Assembly (NCBI GenBank): GCA_024403035.1
Contig: JAKSSP010000003.1
Coordinates: 102,032 to 166,031, forward strand
DNA: 64,000 nt
Direction: 5' to 3'
From: Mogibacterium sp.
GTDB lineage: Bacteria; Bacillota; Clostridia; Peptostreptococcales; Anaerovoracaceae
The stretch's first letter is position 1; every line of letters begins with the position of its first letter. Made by a program: the position numbers and the translations under genes. The notes under the pieces are model-generated. The model ran no database searches. It saw nothing but the letters and a program-made list of their open reading frames with translations, and was not told the origin of the DNA. This document shows, piece by piece, positions 27,411 to 37,071 of this stretch.

Positions 27411-27483
27411 GCTTATGCCGATAGACTAGGGGCAAATTACAATGTATAATAATCTTTAAGCCATACAAATGGAGGTATACTTT

Positions 27484-27963
27484 ATGAAGAAATTCACTAT
27501 AGAAATGGAAGACGGCGGCATCATGAAGGGCGAACTTTATGAAGACATCGCTCCTGAAACAGTCGCAAACTTTGAGAAGCTCGCTAATTCAGAATTCTAT
27601 GACGGACTCATTTTCCACAGAGTCATTCCGGGATTCATGATCCAGGGCGGATGCCCTAACGGAAACGGCATGGGCGGTCCGGGATACACCATCAAGGGCG
27701 AGTTCAGCGCCAATGGATTCAAAAATGATCTGAAGCATGAGAGGGGAGTCCTCTCGATGGCAAGAGCCATGGATCCAAATTCGGCCGGTTCGCAGTTCTT
27801 CATCATGACAACGACTTCGCCTCATCTGGACGGTCAGTATGCCGCGTTCGGCAAAGTGACCGACGGCATGGCAGTGGCAGACAAGATCGTCAATGCAAGA
27901 CGCGATTTCAGAGACAAACCGCTCCTGCCGCAGAAGATAAAGTGCATCAGAGTAGAAGGTTAA
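27484..27963 (+). CDS. Cyclophilin-type peptidyl-prolyl isomerase
   Basis: A cytoplasmic 159-residue cyclophilin that speeds proline cis-trans isomerisation. Core motifs are present: [13 protein letters not shown] (with the catalytic Arg), [30 protein letters not shown], and [13 protein letters not shown] start at 27484 because GGAGG, eight bases upstream, overlaps an earlier ATG at 27469. No signal peptide. The stop codon is directly followed by the ATG of the potassium channel gene, so the two are coupled. Confidence 0.94.
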   Translation: MKKFTIEMEDGGIMKGELYEDIAPETVANFEKLANSEFYDGLIFHRVIPGFMIQGGCPNGNGMGGPGYTIKGEFSANGFKNDLKHERGVLSMARAMDPNSAGSQFFIMTTTSPHLDGQYAAFGKVTDGMAVADKIVNARRDFRDKPLLPQKIKCIRVEG

Positions 27964-29178
27964 ATGGAAAACAACAGCAATTGGGAAAAAACACAAAAGA
28001 AGCTGTTCGCTATGGTTTCTACCGGCGTGACCGACAGCGGGCTGAATCAGTTCTACGACATGCTCAGTACCGTGGCGCTGATCGCCAACCTGGTATGCGC
28101 TTTCGCGTCGACTTTTGAATCCGCAAGGGCGGCATACGGCACGCTGCTTAACTGGGTAGATGACATCACGGTATTATTCTTTGCGATCGACTATGTGTTG
28201 AGGATACTTACCGCAAGGCAGCAATACAGAGGGTATTCGACAGGCAAAGCTGTAGGCAAGTATGTTACTTCGGGCTACGGTATCATCGACCTTCTGTCGT
28301 TCCTGCCGCACTACCTGCCTACGTTCTTCCCGGCAGGCGCCGCGGTATTCCGCATGTTCAGAGTGGTCAGGATATTCAGACTTTTCAGGATCAACGCGTA
28401 TTCAGATTCACTCACACTCATAGGGAACGTGCTTTCAAAAAAGCGGACTCAGATCCTCGCTTCGATCTTTGTCATAGCGCTGCTCATTTTGGCTTCGAGC
28501 CTTTGCATGTACAGCGTTGAGCATGACGCGCAGCCTGACGTTTTTGAGAACGCGTTCTCAGCCATTTGGTGGGCGACCTCAACGCTGCTGACAGTCGGCT
28601 ACGGCGACATTTACCCGATAACGGTCATGGGCCAGATTATGGGCATAGTGATAACATTCCTCGGTGTGCTTCTGGTAGCCATCCCTACGGGTATCATTTC
28701 CGCCGGATTCGTTGAAGAGTATCAGCTGGCAACAAGGTTGGCGGACATAGAGCAGCAGCAGAACGTCAGATTCATCAAGGCTTCGATCGATCCGGGAGAC
28801 GCGTGGATAGGAAAGACCTTAAGTGAGGTAGCGATGCCGAGCGGCTCTATCATAGCCCTTATCATCAGAGACGGGGAGACGATGGTGCCAAGGGGAGATG
28901 TCGAAATAATGCTTGGCGACAAGCTGATAATCTGCGCCGAGTCGGCTACTGAAGGAATGCTTGAGGATGTGAAAGAGATCATCCTCGGAAAGAACCATCC
29001 GTGGAATGGCCATAAGATAAAAGACCTGGATATTTCACGCCAGACATTTATAGTACTGATAGAGCGCGACGGAAAGACTGTAAAACCGGATGGAGATGTG
29101 GTTTTGCTTGAGGGCGACAGAGTGCTCGTCTATACAAAAGAAAGTATAAGGAAATACACACAGGAGCCGCTTTTCTAG
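27964..29178 (+). CDS. Voltage-sensor type potassium channel with two TrkA-C domains
   Basis: A 404-residue six-helix channel. S4 carries regularly spaced arginines (R130, R133, R136, R139, R142), and the selectivity filter TVGYGD is at 210-215 between S5 and S6. Two C-terminal domains (about 255-320 and 325-400) resemble RCK_C/TrkA-C regulatory modules, each with a G-D-x-L/V-I/V pattern. It therefore looks like a Kv-like channel gated by a cytoplasmic ligand; c-di-AMP is a reasonable guess given the family. It is translationally linked to the cyclophilin gene, and the Nudix gene follows 16 bases later. Confidence 0.92.
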   Translation: MENNSNWEKTQKKLFAMVSTGVTDSGLNQFYDMLSTVALIANLVCAFASTFESARAAYGTLLNWVDDITVLFFAIDYVLRILTARQQYRGYSTGKAVGKYVTSGYGIIDLLSFLPHYLPTFFPAGAAVFRMFRVVRIFRLFRINAYSDSLTLIGNVLSKKRTQILASIFVIALLILASSLCMYSVEHDAQPDVFENAFSAIWWATSTLLTVGYGDIYPITVMGQIMGIVITFLGVLLVAIPTGIISAGFVEEYQLATRLADIEQQQNVRFIKASIDPGDAWIGKTLSEVAMPSGSIIALIIRDGETMVPRGDVEIMLGDKLIICAESATEGMLEDVKEIILGKNHPWNGHKIKDLDISRQTFIVLIERDGKTVKPDGDVVLLEGDRVLVYTKESIRKYTQEPLF

Positions 29179-29194
29179 GCGGCTCGCCTTTATC

Positions 29195-29698
29195 ATGATC
29201 AGATCGACTATTTGCTATCTTGAGAATAACGGCAGCTGGCTGATGCTGTACCGTGACAAAAAGCCCGGAGATATGAACGAAGGCAAGTGGATCAGCGTAG
29301 GCGGCAAGCTGGAAGACGGGGAGACACCGGATGAATGCGTCGTGCGCGAGGTGCTTGAAGAGACGGGACTAAAGCTGAAGTCATGGGCCTTCCACGGTGT
29401 GATCGAGTTCCGCTCGGATCAGTACGAAGATGAGGACATGTATCTGTATTCATCTTCCGACTTTGAGCCCGCGGATGAAGAGGCTGGCCGCATATTTGCG
29501 GAAACCGGCAGGTATGAACCGCCTGAATGCAGGGAAGGAGAGCTGGCCTGGGTGCCGCATGACAAGATGCTGGATCTTCCGGCATGGGAGGGAGACAGAG
29601 CCTTTCTGACGGAGCTGCTCGCCGGCAAACGGGACATAAACATGACATTGCAGTACGAAGGGGAGAAATGTACTGTCATCAAAAACGGCCGGGTGTAG
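29195..29698 (+). CDS. Nudix hydrolase, MutT-like
   Basis: A 167-residue pyrophosphohydrolase. The Nudix box spans residues 37-59 with Gly37, Glu43 and the REVLEETG core, matching GX5EX7REUXEEXGU. The pattern of an 8-oxo-dGTP diphosphatase is suggested by the early lysine-rich KPGDMNEGKW and the position of the box, but substrate prediction within the superfamily is weak. It ends inside the terminator hairpin at 29682. The gene probably shares a transcript with the channel gene upstream. Confidence 0.9.
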   Translation: MIRSTICYLENNGSWLMLYRDKKPGDMNEGKWISVGGKLEDGETPDECVVREVLEETGLKLKSWAFHGVIEFRSDQYEDEDMYLYSSSDFEPADEEAGRIFAETGRYEPPECREGELAWVPHDKMLDLPAWEGDRAFLTELLAGKRDINMTLQYEGEKCTVIKNGRV

Positions 29699-29714
29699 AC
29701 CCGACCGTTTTTCA
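29682..29714. terminator. Terminator overlapping the Nudix stop codon
   Basis: AACGG-CGGGT and ACCCG-CCGTT pair with one bulge on each side and the TAG in the loop; A-run and T-run flank it, serving both the Nudix gene and the convergent mltG. Confidence 0.8.
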
Positions 29715-29725
29715 TTTTTTGATCT

Positions 29726-30871
29726 TTAGTTTCCGTCCGACTCAGCGTCATCGTCCTGAAGCAGTCCGTGCTCATCGATATTGCTTTCGTGACCGGCTTC
29801 ATCCGTGCTGTAGCGTACGACTCCATTCTCATCAGCGATGAAGAACAGGTAATCGTGGTGCTCATAGTTGAGAGTAGCGTCTACAGCGCTTCCGACCACC
29901 TGACAGATAGGCCCAGGCGGGAGACCTGCGTACTTGCGCGTGTTGTAAGGATTAGTGCTTTCAAGCTGGCTTACCTTGAGGTCGACTCTGTCTTCCTGGA
30001 ATATGTAGCAGACCGTGACATCGGACCCGAGAGACATGTCCTTGTTGAGCCTGTTCATGAATACGCCCGCTACGCCTGCCTGATCATCGGCTGTCGCTTC
30101 CTTGGTGACTATTGAGGTCAGCGTCAGGAGCTGGTGAACAGTGAATCCTGAAGTCTCGATCTCGCCTCTGCGTTCTGACAGCTCTTCATCCATCCTGTCA
30201 AGACACATCTCCGTGAAGCCCTCGAGAGTCATATTGTCAGTAACGATGTAGGTGTCCGCGTAAAGGTATCCCTCGAGCGGATACATCACATCTTTGTTGA
30301 GTATCTCGTCTGTAAGGAACCAGTATCTGTCGATAAGTTCGTTCAGATAATCCTTGTCTGCCCATTTCTCAAGGATCTCATCTGCCGAGTACGGGAGCTT
30401 CTCTGAAACAGCTTCGGCTACCTGCTGCAGCCTTGCCCCGTCCTTGACTTCTATGCTTTCCTTGGAGAGATAATCGAAGTCGCCTGTATTGATGGCTGTC
30501 ATCATCTCCTGGAAAGACATCGAAGGACTGAAGATGTATGTGTTTGCCTGAAGGCTGTTGTAGCGGCCTATCCTGCTGTTTACCTTGGCGCAGAACTTGT
30601 TCTTCACGAGCCCGGCCTCATCGAGTATCTCCACGATAGTCGACGCTCCGCTGCCGTTCGGGATATCCACGACGATCTGCTCGTCGCTATTCGGATCGAC
30701 CGGCCTTAGCCCCATTGTGTAATAGCCTCCGCCTCCGACGAGTATGGCCAGGACCAGCACCAGTATCCACAGGCATCCGCCTTTCTTCTTCTTCTTTTTT
30801 CTTTTCTTAACAGAAGCAGCCTGTCTTTCCTGTGCGGCCCGGCTTGCCTCTGCCCGCTCTACACGACTCAT
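29726..30871 (-). CDS. mltG: Endolytic murein transglycosylase MltG
   Basis: A 381-residue YceG/MltG enzyme that cuts nascent peptidoglycan and ends glycan strands. A very basic cytoplasmic N-terminus (run of lysines at 22-30) precedes one membrane helix (about 33-53), and the catalytic domain lies outside. The conserved block LTSIVTKEATADDQAGVAGVF holds the catalytic Glu (family: SIIEKE), and GLPPGPICQVVGSAVDATLNYEHHDYLFF is the C-terminal signature. The C-terminal tail is Asp/Glu-rich. It faces the Nudix gene across a shared terminator and stands alone. Confidence 0.95.
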   Translation of the reverse strand: MSRVERAEASRAAQERQAASVKKRKKKKKKGGCLWILVLVLAILVGGGGYYTMGLRPVDPNSDEQIVVDIPNGSGASTIVEILDEAGLVKNKFCAKVNSRIGRYNSLQANTYIFSPSMSFQEMMTAINTGDFDYLSKESIEVKDGARLQQVAEAVSEKLPYSADEILEKWADKDYLNELIDRYWFLTDEILNKDVMYPLEGYLYADTYIVTDNMTLEGFTEMCLDRMDEELSERRGEIETSGFTVHQLLTLTSIVTKEATADDQAGVAGVFMNRLNKDMSLGSDVTVCYIFQEDRVDLKVSQLESTNPYNTRKYAGLPPGPICQVVGSAVDATLNYEHHDYLFFIADENGVVRYSTDEAGHESNIDEHGLLQDDDAESDGN

Positions 30872-30952
30872 TAGAGACCCCTTTCGCTCGAATAATGTGA
30901 TATAATCTTTCAGATAGTGTTATTGCTTAAATTATAAAGGATTGAGAAGGAA

Positions 30953-32047
30953 ATGACAAAGAATTCCTTTAAAGCGTTCCTAGAACGCAAGAATATAGAG
31001 ATAAGCGCGAGGCGCTATGGGATAGACGCGCTGTCGGCTATGGCGCAGGGTCTCTTCTGCTCGCTGCTTATCGGTACGATCATCAACACGATAGGCACGC
31101 AGTTCCATATCGGATTTCTTACAAATCCGGTCTGCACCATAGGCGGGGCAGATTACACGGTGGGCGGACTTGCCGTAGCGATGACCGGACCCGCGATGGC
31201 GATAGCGATAGGTTACGCGCTCAAGAGCCCTAACCTGGTACTGTTCTCGCTCGCGACCGTGGGCTTTGCGGCCAACGGACTCGGCGGAGCGGGCGGGCCT
31301 CTTGCCGTCCTCATAGTCGCCATTATCGCCGCGGAATGCGGTAAGGCAGTCGCCGGAGAGACAAGAGTGGACATACTCGTTGTTCCGCTGGTGACCATAG
31401 GCGTCGGCGTAGCCTTGGCCGCATGGTGGGCACCGGGACTCGGAGCCGCTGCCATGAAGGTCGGCAATCTTATCATGTGGGCGACAGAGCTGAGACCGTT
31501 CATGATGGGCATCATCGTATCGGTGATAGTAGGCATGGCTCTGACCCTGCCGATCTCGTCAGCCGCGATCTGCGCCGCGTTCGGCCTTGCCGGACTCGCG
31601 GGCGGTGCTGCTGTTGCGGGCTGCTGCGCTCAGATGGTTGGCTTTGCTGTTATGTCGTTCCCTGAAAACAAGTGGGGCGGACTCATTTCGCAGGGCATCG
31701 GAACATCGATGCTGCAGATGGGAAACATCGTAAAGAATCCGCGCATATGGATAGCACCTACGCTTACTTCCGCGATCACAGGTCCGATAGCGACATGCCT
31801 GTTCAAACTGCAGATGAACGGAGCTCCGGTATCCAGCGGTATGGGAACATGCGGATTAGTCGGACAGATCGGCGTTTACTCGGGCTGGGTAGCAGACGTC
31901 GCGTCCGGAGCCAAGGCTTCCATCACAGGCATGGACTGGCTGGGACTTATCCTCATATGCTTCGTGCTGCCGGCAGTGCTGGCTCCGCTGATCAACGCGG
32001 GCTGCCGCAAGCTTGGCTGGGTAAAGGACGGAGACCTGAAACTATAG
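30953..32047 (+). CDS. PTS system IIC-like membrane protein (PTS_EIIC_2)
   Basis: A 364-residue, very hydrophobic protein of the PTS_EIIC_2 family, whose members resemble sugar-transporting IIC subunits but are usually encoded without IIA and IIB partners, as here. Around ten membrane segments rich in Gly and Ala are seen. Recognisable family regions are SAMAQGLFCSLLIGTIINT near the N-terminus and GPIATCLFKLQMNGAPVSSGMGTCGLVGQ near the C-terminus. Substrate and energy coupling are not known; it may be a PTS-independent permease. Monocistronic, closed by the terminator at 32068. Confidence 0.87.
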   Translation: MTKNSFKAFLERKNIEISARRYGIDALSAMAQGLFCSLLIGTIINTIGTQFHIGFLTNPVCTIGGADYTVGGLAVAMTGPAMAIAIGYALKSPNLVLFSLATVGFAANGLGGAGGPLAVLIVAIIAAECGKAVAGETRVDILVVPLVTIGVGVALAAWWAPGLGAAAMKVGNLIMWATELRPFMMGIIVSVIVGMALTLPISSAAICAAFGLAGLAGGAAVAGCCAQMVGFAVMSFPENKWGGLISQGIGTSMLQMGNIVKNPRIWIAPTLTSAITGPIATCLFKLQMNGAPVSSGMGTCGLVGQIGVYSGWVADVASGAKASITGMDWLGLILICFVLPAVLAPLINAGCRKLGWVKDGDLKL

Positions 32048-32067
32048 GATCGTCGATTCTTTAGAAA

Positions 32068-32102
32068 ACAAGCCGGACTTCCTCTGACGGAGTCCGGTTT
32101 TG
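32068..32102 (+). terminator. Terminator of the PTS IIC-like gene
   Basis: GCCGGACT and AGTCCGG pair around CCTCTGACGG-type loop and are followed by TTTT. Confidence 0.8.
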
Positions 32103-32150
32103 CAAATTCAGACAATAAATCCGGATAATCAACTATGGTGTTATCGCAAT

Positions 32151-33347
32151 ATGAGTAAAGCAAAATTTGAAATAGTAATTATAGGCGGAGGAGCATCAGG
32201 TCTCATGCTGGCATCTCAGTTGGATCTGAATGGTGCGCCCGGGCTTGTGCTCGAGGGAGGCTGCTCCCTGGGGACAAAGCTGTTGATGAGCGGGGGCGGA
32301 AGATGCAACATAACGCACGGCGGTTCTATAAAAGACTTTGTATATGCCTACGGAGATGAAGGGCAAACGCTGCGCAGGTGTTTGTACAGGCATAGCAATC
32401 TGGATCTCGCGATGTGGTTTTCCGCGCTGGGCGTAGAGCTTGCGGATGAGAACGGCGACCCTGTATATGCTTATTACGGACCGGACGGCATGGACAGCGC
32501 GGGGCGGATATTCCCTGCATCAGGAAAAGCCAGAGACGTACTCAATACGCTGATAAGTGAAGCTGCCTCAAACCTATGGCAGATAGAGGGGGACGCGAAG
32601 GTCACCGGGCTCCGCAGGGATGAAGGGCTCTGGGAGATCACGCTTGAGAACGGATATGAATTGACAGCAGAGAATGTAGTTATCGCGACAGGAGGCATCA
32701 CCTATCCGGAGACCGGATCGGACGGATCCATGTTTGAGATGCTTGAGGATCTTGGCCTGGATATCAACGAGCCGAGACCCGCGCTGGCACCGGTATATGT
32801 TGAGGATTATCCATACGCTGAATTATCCGGTGTTTCGATCCCGGATGTCACAGCGATAGCGTTCAGCAGCGACGCTGCCTGCACATGCAAGGGCAAGGCT
32901 GCGAAAATGAAGGGAGATCTTCTGTTTACTCACGAAGGCCTGTCGGGCCCGGTGATACTCAACATATCAAAATATGTCAGGCCGGGTGAGCTGATAAGAC
33001 TGTGCTATAATAAGGAACTGTATGAATTGCCTAAGCGCATGCAGGGCATACTGCACGAGCGTTCAAGGGGGCTGCTGGGCGATGTCAGGACAAACGTGCT
33101 GGCGTCATTCCTTGACCACGATGACTTCACCGTCAGCGGAGTCGATAAACGCGGCATGGTGACTGCGGGCGGAGTATCTCTTGATGAGATAGATAACGCG
33201 ACGATGCAGGCAAAGAGATTTGAGGGCCTGTACATAATAGGGGAGGCTCTGGACGCTGACGGAATAACGGGTGGATACAATCTGCAGATGTGCTGGTCAA
33301 CAGCCGGGGCGTGCGCGGATGACCTGAGGGGCAAACTTGAGATATAA
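32151..33347 (+). CDS. HI0933/BaiN-family FAD-dependent oxidoreductase
   Basis: A 398-residue flavoprotein of the HI0933 (YhiN/BaiN) family. The dinucleotide-binding motif [10 protein letters not shown] is at residues 11-20, followed by family motifs [14 protein letters not shown] and [16 protein letters not shown], then [17 protein letters not shown], and near the end [27 protein letters not shown]-like sequence. BaiN in Clostridium was linked to bile acid reduction, but most members have no proven reaction. I start at ATG 32151, since the first strand begins there; no good ribosome site is seen. The threonine aldolase gene follows by 11 bases. Confidence 0.9.
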   Translation: [398 protein letters not shown]

Positions 33348-33358
33348 GGAGAAATATA

Positions 33359-34381
33359 ATGGTTTCATTTGAATGTGACTATATTGCCGGAGCGCACCCG
33401 GAGATCCTGAAGAAGCTGGCTGAAACCAATTTGGAAAGCCTGCCGGGTTACGGAATGGATCATTACACAGAGAGCGCAAAGGAAAAGATAAAGGCAGCGT
33501 GCGGACTTCCGGATGCACAGGTGGAACTTCTGGTGGGCGGCACACAGACTAATGCCGTGGTCATTTCCACGATGCTCCGCGACTGGGAGGGCGTGATAGC
33601 CGCGACCAGCGGACATGTGAGCGTGCATGAATCCGGAGCGATTGAATTCACAGGCCACAAGGTCATAGAACTTCCTGCAAAGGACGGTAAACTTGAAGCT
33701 GATGAAGTCAGGAAGTATCTTGAGACTTTCTACAGCGATATGACTCATGACCATATGGTATTCCCGGGCATGGTATATATCTCGTTCCCGACTGAGCCGG
33801 GCACTCTTTACAGCAAGGCAGAGCTCGAGGCACTGTCCGGTCTCTGCCATGACTATAAGATACCTCTGTATCTGGACGGGGCGAGGCTGGGCTACGGGCT
33901 CATGAGTGATGCCTGCGACCTGACCCTGCAGGATATCGCAAGGCTGACCGACGTGTTCTATATCGGAGGCGCCAAGGTTGGCGCGCTCTGCGGCGAGGCA
34001 GTCGTTTTCACAAAGGGCAACAGGCCGGAACACTTCATGACATCGGTAAAGAAGAGAGGCGCGCTGCTCGCGAAGGGCAGACTGCTGGGAATACAGTTTG
34101 ACACGTTGTTTACTGATGATCTGTATTTTAAGATCAGCCGCCATGCGATAGAGATGGCGCTGAAGATAAAGGAGATCATCCGTAAAAAGGGCTGGAAAGT
34201 TTATATGGATTCGCCTACAAATCAGCAGCTCATACTGATGACTGAAGAGGAGATGGCGGAACTTGGAAAGACGGTCGTGTTTGACCGCTGGGGCATATAT
34301 GATGACACCCATACGATAGTTAGGCTGGCGTCCAGCTGGTCGACAAGTGAAGAGGACATCAAGGCTTTGGCAAATGCCTGA
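33359..34381 (+). CDS. Low-specificity L-threonine aldolase family protein
   Basis: A 340-residue PLP enzyme of the beta-eliminating lyase / threonine aldolase family, which splits threonine or allo-threonine into glycine and acetaldehyde. The PLP lysine lies in FYIGGAKVGALCGEAV (about residue 206), and LYLDGARLGYGL carries the Asp-Gly-Ala-Arg motif. The opening FECDYIAGAHPEIL and VGGTQTNA stretch fit the family. Good ribosome site (TAAGGAG). Probable operon with the HI0933-type gene. Related tryptophanase-like activities cannot be excluded by sequence alone. Confidence 0.91.
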   Translation: MVSFECDYIAGAHPEILKKLAETNLESLPGYGMDHYTESAKEKIKAACGLPDAQVELLVGGTQTNAVVISTMLRDWEGVIAATSGHVSVHESGAIEFTGHKVIELPAKDGKLEADEVRKYLETFYSDMTHDHMVFPGMVYISFPTEPGTLYSKAELEALSGLCHDYKIPLYLDGARLGYGLMSDACDLTLQDIARLTDVFYIGGAKVGALCGEAVVFTKGNRPEHFMTSVKKRGALLAKGRLLGIQFDTLFTDDLYFKISRHAIEMALKIKEIIRKKGWKVYMDSPTNQQLILMTEEEMAELGKTVVFDRWGIYDDTHTIVRLASSWSTSEEDIKALANA

Positions 34382-34396
34382 CGGATCCGTAGAAAC

Positions 34397-34440
34397 AAAA
34401 ATGGCGCAGCTGTATCGTATGTTACGGCTGCGCCATTTAT
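34397..34440. terminator. Bidirectional terminator
   Basis: AATGGCGCAGC and GCTGCGCCATT form an 11-bp stem with a 16-base loop between the convergent aldolase and copA genes; A-run on one side, T-run on the other. Confidence 0.85.
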
Positions 34441-34464
34441 AATGTCTGTGTTTACAGAACAGCG

Positions 34465-37053
34465 TTACTCTATTCCGGCAACTTTGTACTCCTTGGCTTC
34501 TACTGCTTCCTTGAGTACAGCGTCAGCTACATCTGCCGACATCGATACCACTGCGGTGCCTGCCGCATGGCTGACTTCAGCTGCTTCTACGCCTTCGAGC
34601 GCCTCGAGAGCCTTCCTGACTGCTGCCTCACAGTGAGGGCACATCATTCCTTCGATCTTCATTGTTTTCTGCATCAGTTTTTCCTCGCTTTCATTTTTAC
34701 TATTATTGACAGGCGCGTCAGTATCAGCAGAGGCGGCCTGTGATGAACTATTTGTGTTATCCGCTCCGGAGCCTTTTCCGGCACCGGAATCAAACAGGTT
34801 GAGCCTGAGGGCATTGGTGACCACGCAGAAGCTTGAAAGGCTCATCGCGGCAGCTCCGAGCATTGGGTTAAGCGCCCAGCCAAACAGCTTTATGAATGCC
34901 CCGGCGGCCACGGGCATGCAAATCGCGTTATAGAAGAATGCCCAGAACAGGTTCTCATGTATGTTTATAAGCGTCTTACGGCCAAGCCTTACGGCTTTCA
35001 CCGCGTCTGAAAGGCTGCTGTTGACAAGTACGACATCTGCCGCGTCGAGAGCGACATCCGTACCCGCGCCTATGGCTATGCCGACGTTAGCTCTTGTGAG
35101 AGCAGGAGCGTCATTGATGCCGTCTCCTATCATCGCCGTGCGGCCTTGCTCCATCAGCCCGCGTATGACTTCTTCCTTGCCGTCCGGAAGGACTTCAGCT
35201 ATCACCTCATCGACTCCGACCTCCGACGCGATGGCGTCCGCGGTCTTCTTTCTGTCGCCGGTCAGCATGACGGTCCTGATACCCATCTCCCTGAACTGCC
35301 TGATGGCGTCAACACTGTCTTCTCTTACGGAGTCCGCCAAAGCGATAAGACCCAGCAGCCTGCCGCCTTTTTCGAAGAGCACGGACGTTTTGCCGGCGTT
35401 GGCGAATTCGGCCGTTTCTCTCAGCAGACGGTCAACATCCTCAGACGATACTCCATTAGCGGTCATGAACGCGGCATTTCCTCCGGCTATGCTGACTGCC
35501 CTGGAGCCGTCCCATGTGAATGCCTTGACTCCTCCGCCCGGGACTTCAGTATAGTCGCTTATCCTGAGGGTGGTGCCTCCGACATATTCAGAGACTGCTT
35601 TCGCGAGAGGGTGGGTGGATCTTGATTCTACAGCGGCTGCGACGGTGAGCAGCTCATCCTGCGGCACTCCGCGGCAGGTAAATAAATCTGTTACCTTAGG
35701 GTCTCCGCCTGTGATGGTGCCGGTCTTATCGAGTGCAACTATCTCTATGCGGCCCGTTTCCTCAAGCGCCGCGGCGGTCTTGAAGAGTATGCCGTTCCTT
35801 GCGCCTACTCCGCTTCCGACCATTATGGCAACCGGCGTCGCAAGGCCCAGAGCGCACGGGCAGCTTATTACGAGCACTGATATGGCTCTGGCAAGAGCAA
35901 AACCGGCATCCTTGCCGACAGCCAGCCAGATCACGAGTGTAACGAGCGCTATGCCTATTACAGCAGGGACGAAAACTCCCGCAACACGGTCGGCGATCTT
36001 GGCGATAGGAGCCTTCGTGGCTGCCGCGTCGCTCACCATGCGTATGATCTGAGCAAGGGTGGTATCTTCGCCGACCCTTACAGCTCTGCATCTGATGAAT
36101 CCGGACTGATTGGTCGTGGCCGCGGATACGTTGTCGCCGGCTTTCTTATCGACCGGTATGGATTCGCCTGTAAGGGCAGCTTCGTTGACCGCTGAGTTTC
36201 CTTCCAGGATCACTCCGTCTACCGGGATGTTTTCTCCCGGGCTGACCAGGAACACGTCACCTACGCGCACCTGTGATACAGGGATCTCCGTTTCGATCCC
36301 GCCACGTTCAACGACTGCCGTCTGCGGAGCAAGCTTCATCAGGCTTTTAAGCGCGTCTGTTGTCTTTCCCTTGGAGCGTGCCTCAAGCATCTTGCCTACT
36401 GTGATGAGAGTCAGTATCATGGCCGCAGACTCAAAGTAAAAGTCATGCATATAGGCCATTACCGCTTCACTGTCGCCCGAAAGCTGCGCGCCTGTCATAG
36501 CGAAGAGCACGTATGTGCTCCAGCAGAATGAAGCGGCGCTGCCCATGGCGACCAGCGTATCCATGTTTGGGGCGCCATGTATGAGTCCCTTGAATCCGTT
36601 GATAAAGAACTTCTGGTTTATTACCATCACTATTGCCGCGAGTATCATCTGTATGAGTCCCATCGCGACGTGATTTCCTTCGAAGAAAGAAGGGAGAGGC
36701 CAGCCCCACATCATATGACCCATCGAGAAGTACATGAGTACCAGCAAAAAACCGATAGATGCGATAAGGCGCTTTTTAAGGACCGGAGTCTCTCTGTCCT
36801 CGAGGGCAGCTTCATCGGCAGCAAAACTGCTCCGTTCATTTTGAACGGGATCGGAGGACTTTAAGCTGGCACCATAGCCTGCTTCGGTAACGGCGCGTAT
36901 GATATCTTCAGGAGCGGCGCTTCCCTCAACTCCCATTGAGTTTGTAAGGAGGCTGACCGAACATGAGTCGACACCCCCAACTTTGGACACGGCCTTTTCG
37001 ACCCGCGCCTGACAAGCGGCGCAGCTCATTCCCGTGACTATGTATTGCTCCAT
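34465..37053 (-). CDS. copA: Cu(I)-exporting P-type ATPase with metal-binding domains at both ends
   Basis: An 862-residue P1B-ATPase that pumps Cu+ out. The N-terminal HMA domain has GMSCAAC (Cys11, Cys14). The core has the membrane CPC motif in SCPCALGLATP, the phosphorylation site DKTGTITG, and the GDGINDAPAL hinge. Unusually, after a Ser/Ala/Asn-rich linker a second HMA domain with GMMCPHC is fused to the C-terminus; it begins MQKTMKIEGMMCPHC like a complete CopZ chaperone. The start is taken as ATG 37053, with a run of eight G residues acting as Shine-Dalgarno; GTG at 37062 is possible. Transcribed with csoR upstream. Confidence 0.95.
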   Translation of the reverse strand: MEQYIVTGMSCAACQARVEKAVSKVGGVDSCSVSLLTNSMGVEGSAAPEDIIRAVTEAGYGASLKSSDPVQNERSSFAADEAALEDRETPVLKKRLIASIGFLLVLMYFSMGHMMWGWPLPSFFEGNHVAMGLIQMILAAIVMVINQKFFINGFKGLIHGAPNMDTLVAMGSAASFCWSTYVLFAMTGAQLSGDSEAVMAYMHDFYFESAAMILTLITVGKMLEARSKGKTTDALKSLMKLAPQTAVVERGGIETEIPVSQVRVGDVFLVSPGENIPVDGVILEGNSAVNEAALTGESIPVDKKAGDNVSAATTNQSGFIRCRAVRVGEDTTLAQIIRMVSDAAATKAPIAKIADRVAGVFVPAVIGIALVTLVIWLAVGKDAGFALARAISVLVISCPCALGLATPVAIMVGSGVGARNGILFKTAAALEETGRIEIVALDKTGTITGGDPKVTDLFTCRGVPQDELLTVAAAVESRSTHPLAKAVSEYVGGTTLRISDYTEVPGGGVKAFTWDGSRAVSIAGGNAAFMTANGVSSEDVDRLLRETAEFANAGKTSVLFEKGGRLLGLIALADSVREDSVDAIRQFREMGIRTVMLTGDRKKTADAIASEVGVDEVIAEVLPDGKEEVIRGLMEQGRTAMIGDGINDAPALTRANVGIAIGAGTDVALDAADVVLVNSSLSDAVKAVRLGRKTLINIHENLFWAFFYNAICMPVAAGAFIKLFGWALNPMLGAAAMSLSSFCVVTNALRLNLFDSGAGKGSGADNTNSSSQAASADTDAPVNNSKNESEEKLMQKTMKIEGMMCPHCEAAVRKALEALEGVEAAEVSHAAGTAVVSMSADVADAVLKEAVEAKEYKVAGIE

Positions 37054-37071
37054 TTTCAGCACCCCCCCCGT

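Noticed and set aside
27235-27429. Open frames on both strands of the fold-back element
   Set aside because: Both are low-complexity and mirror each other because of the inverted repeats.
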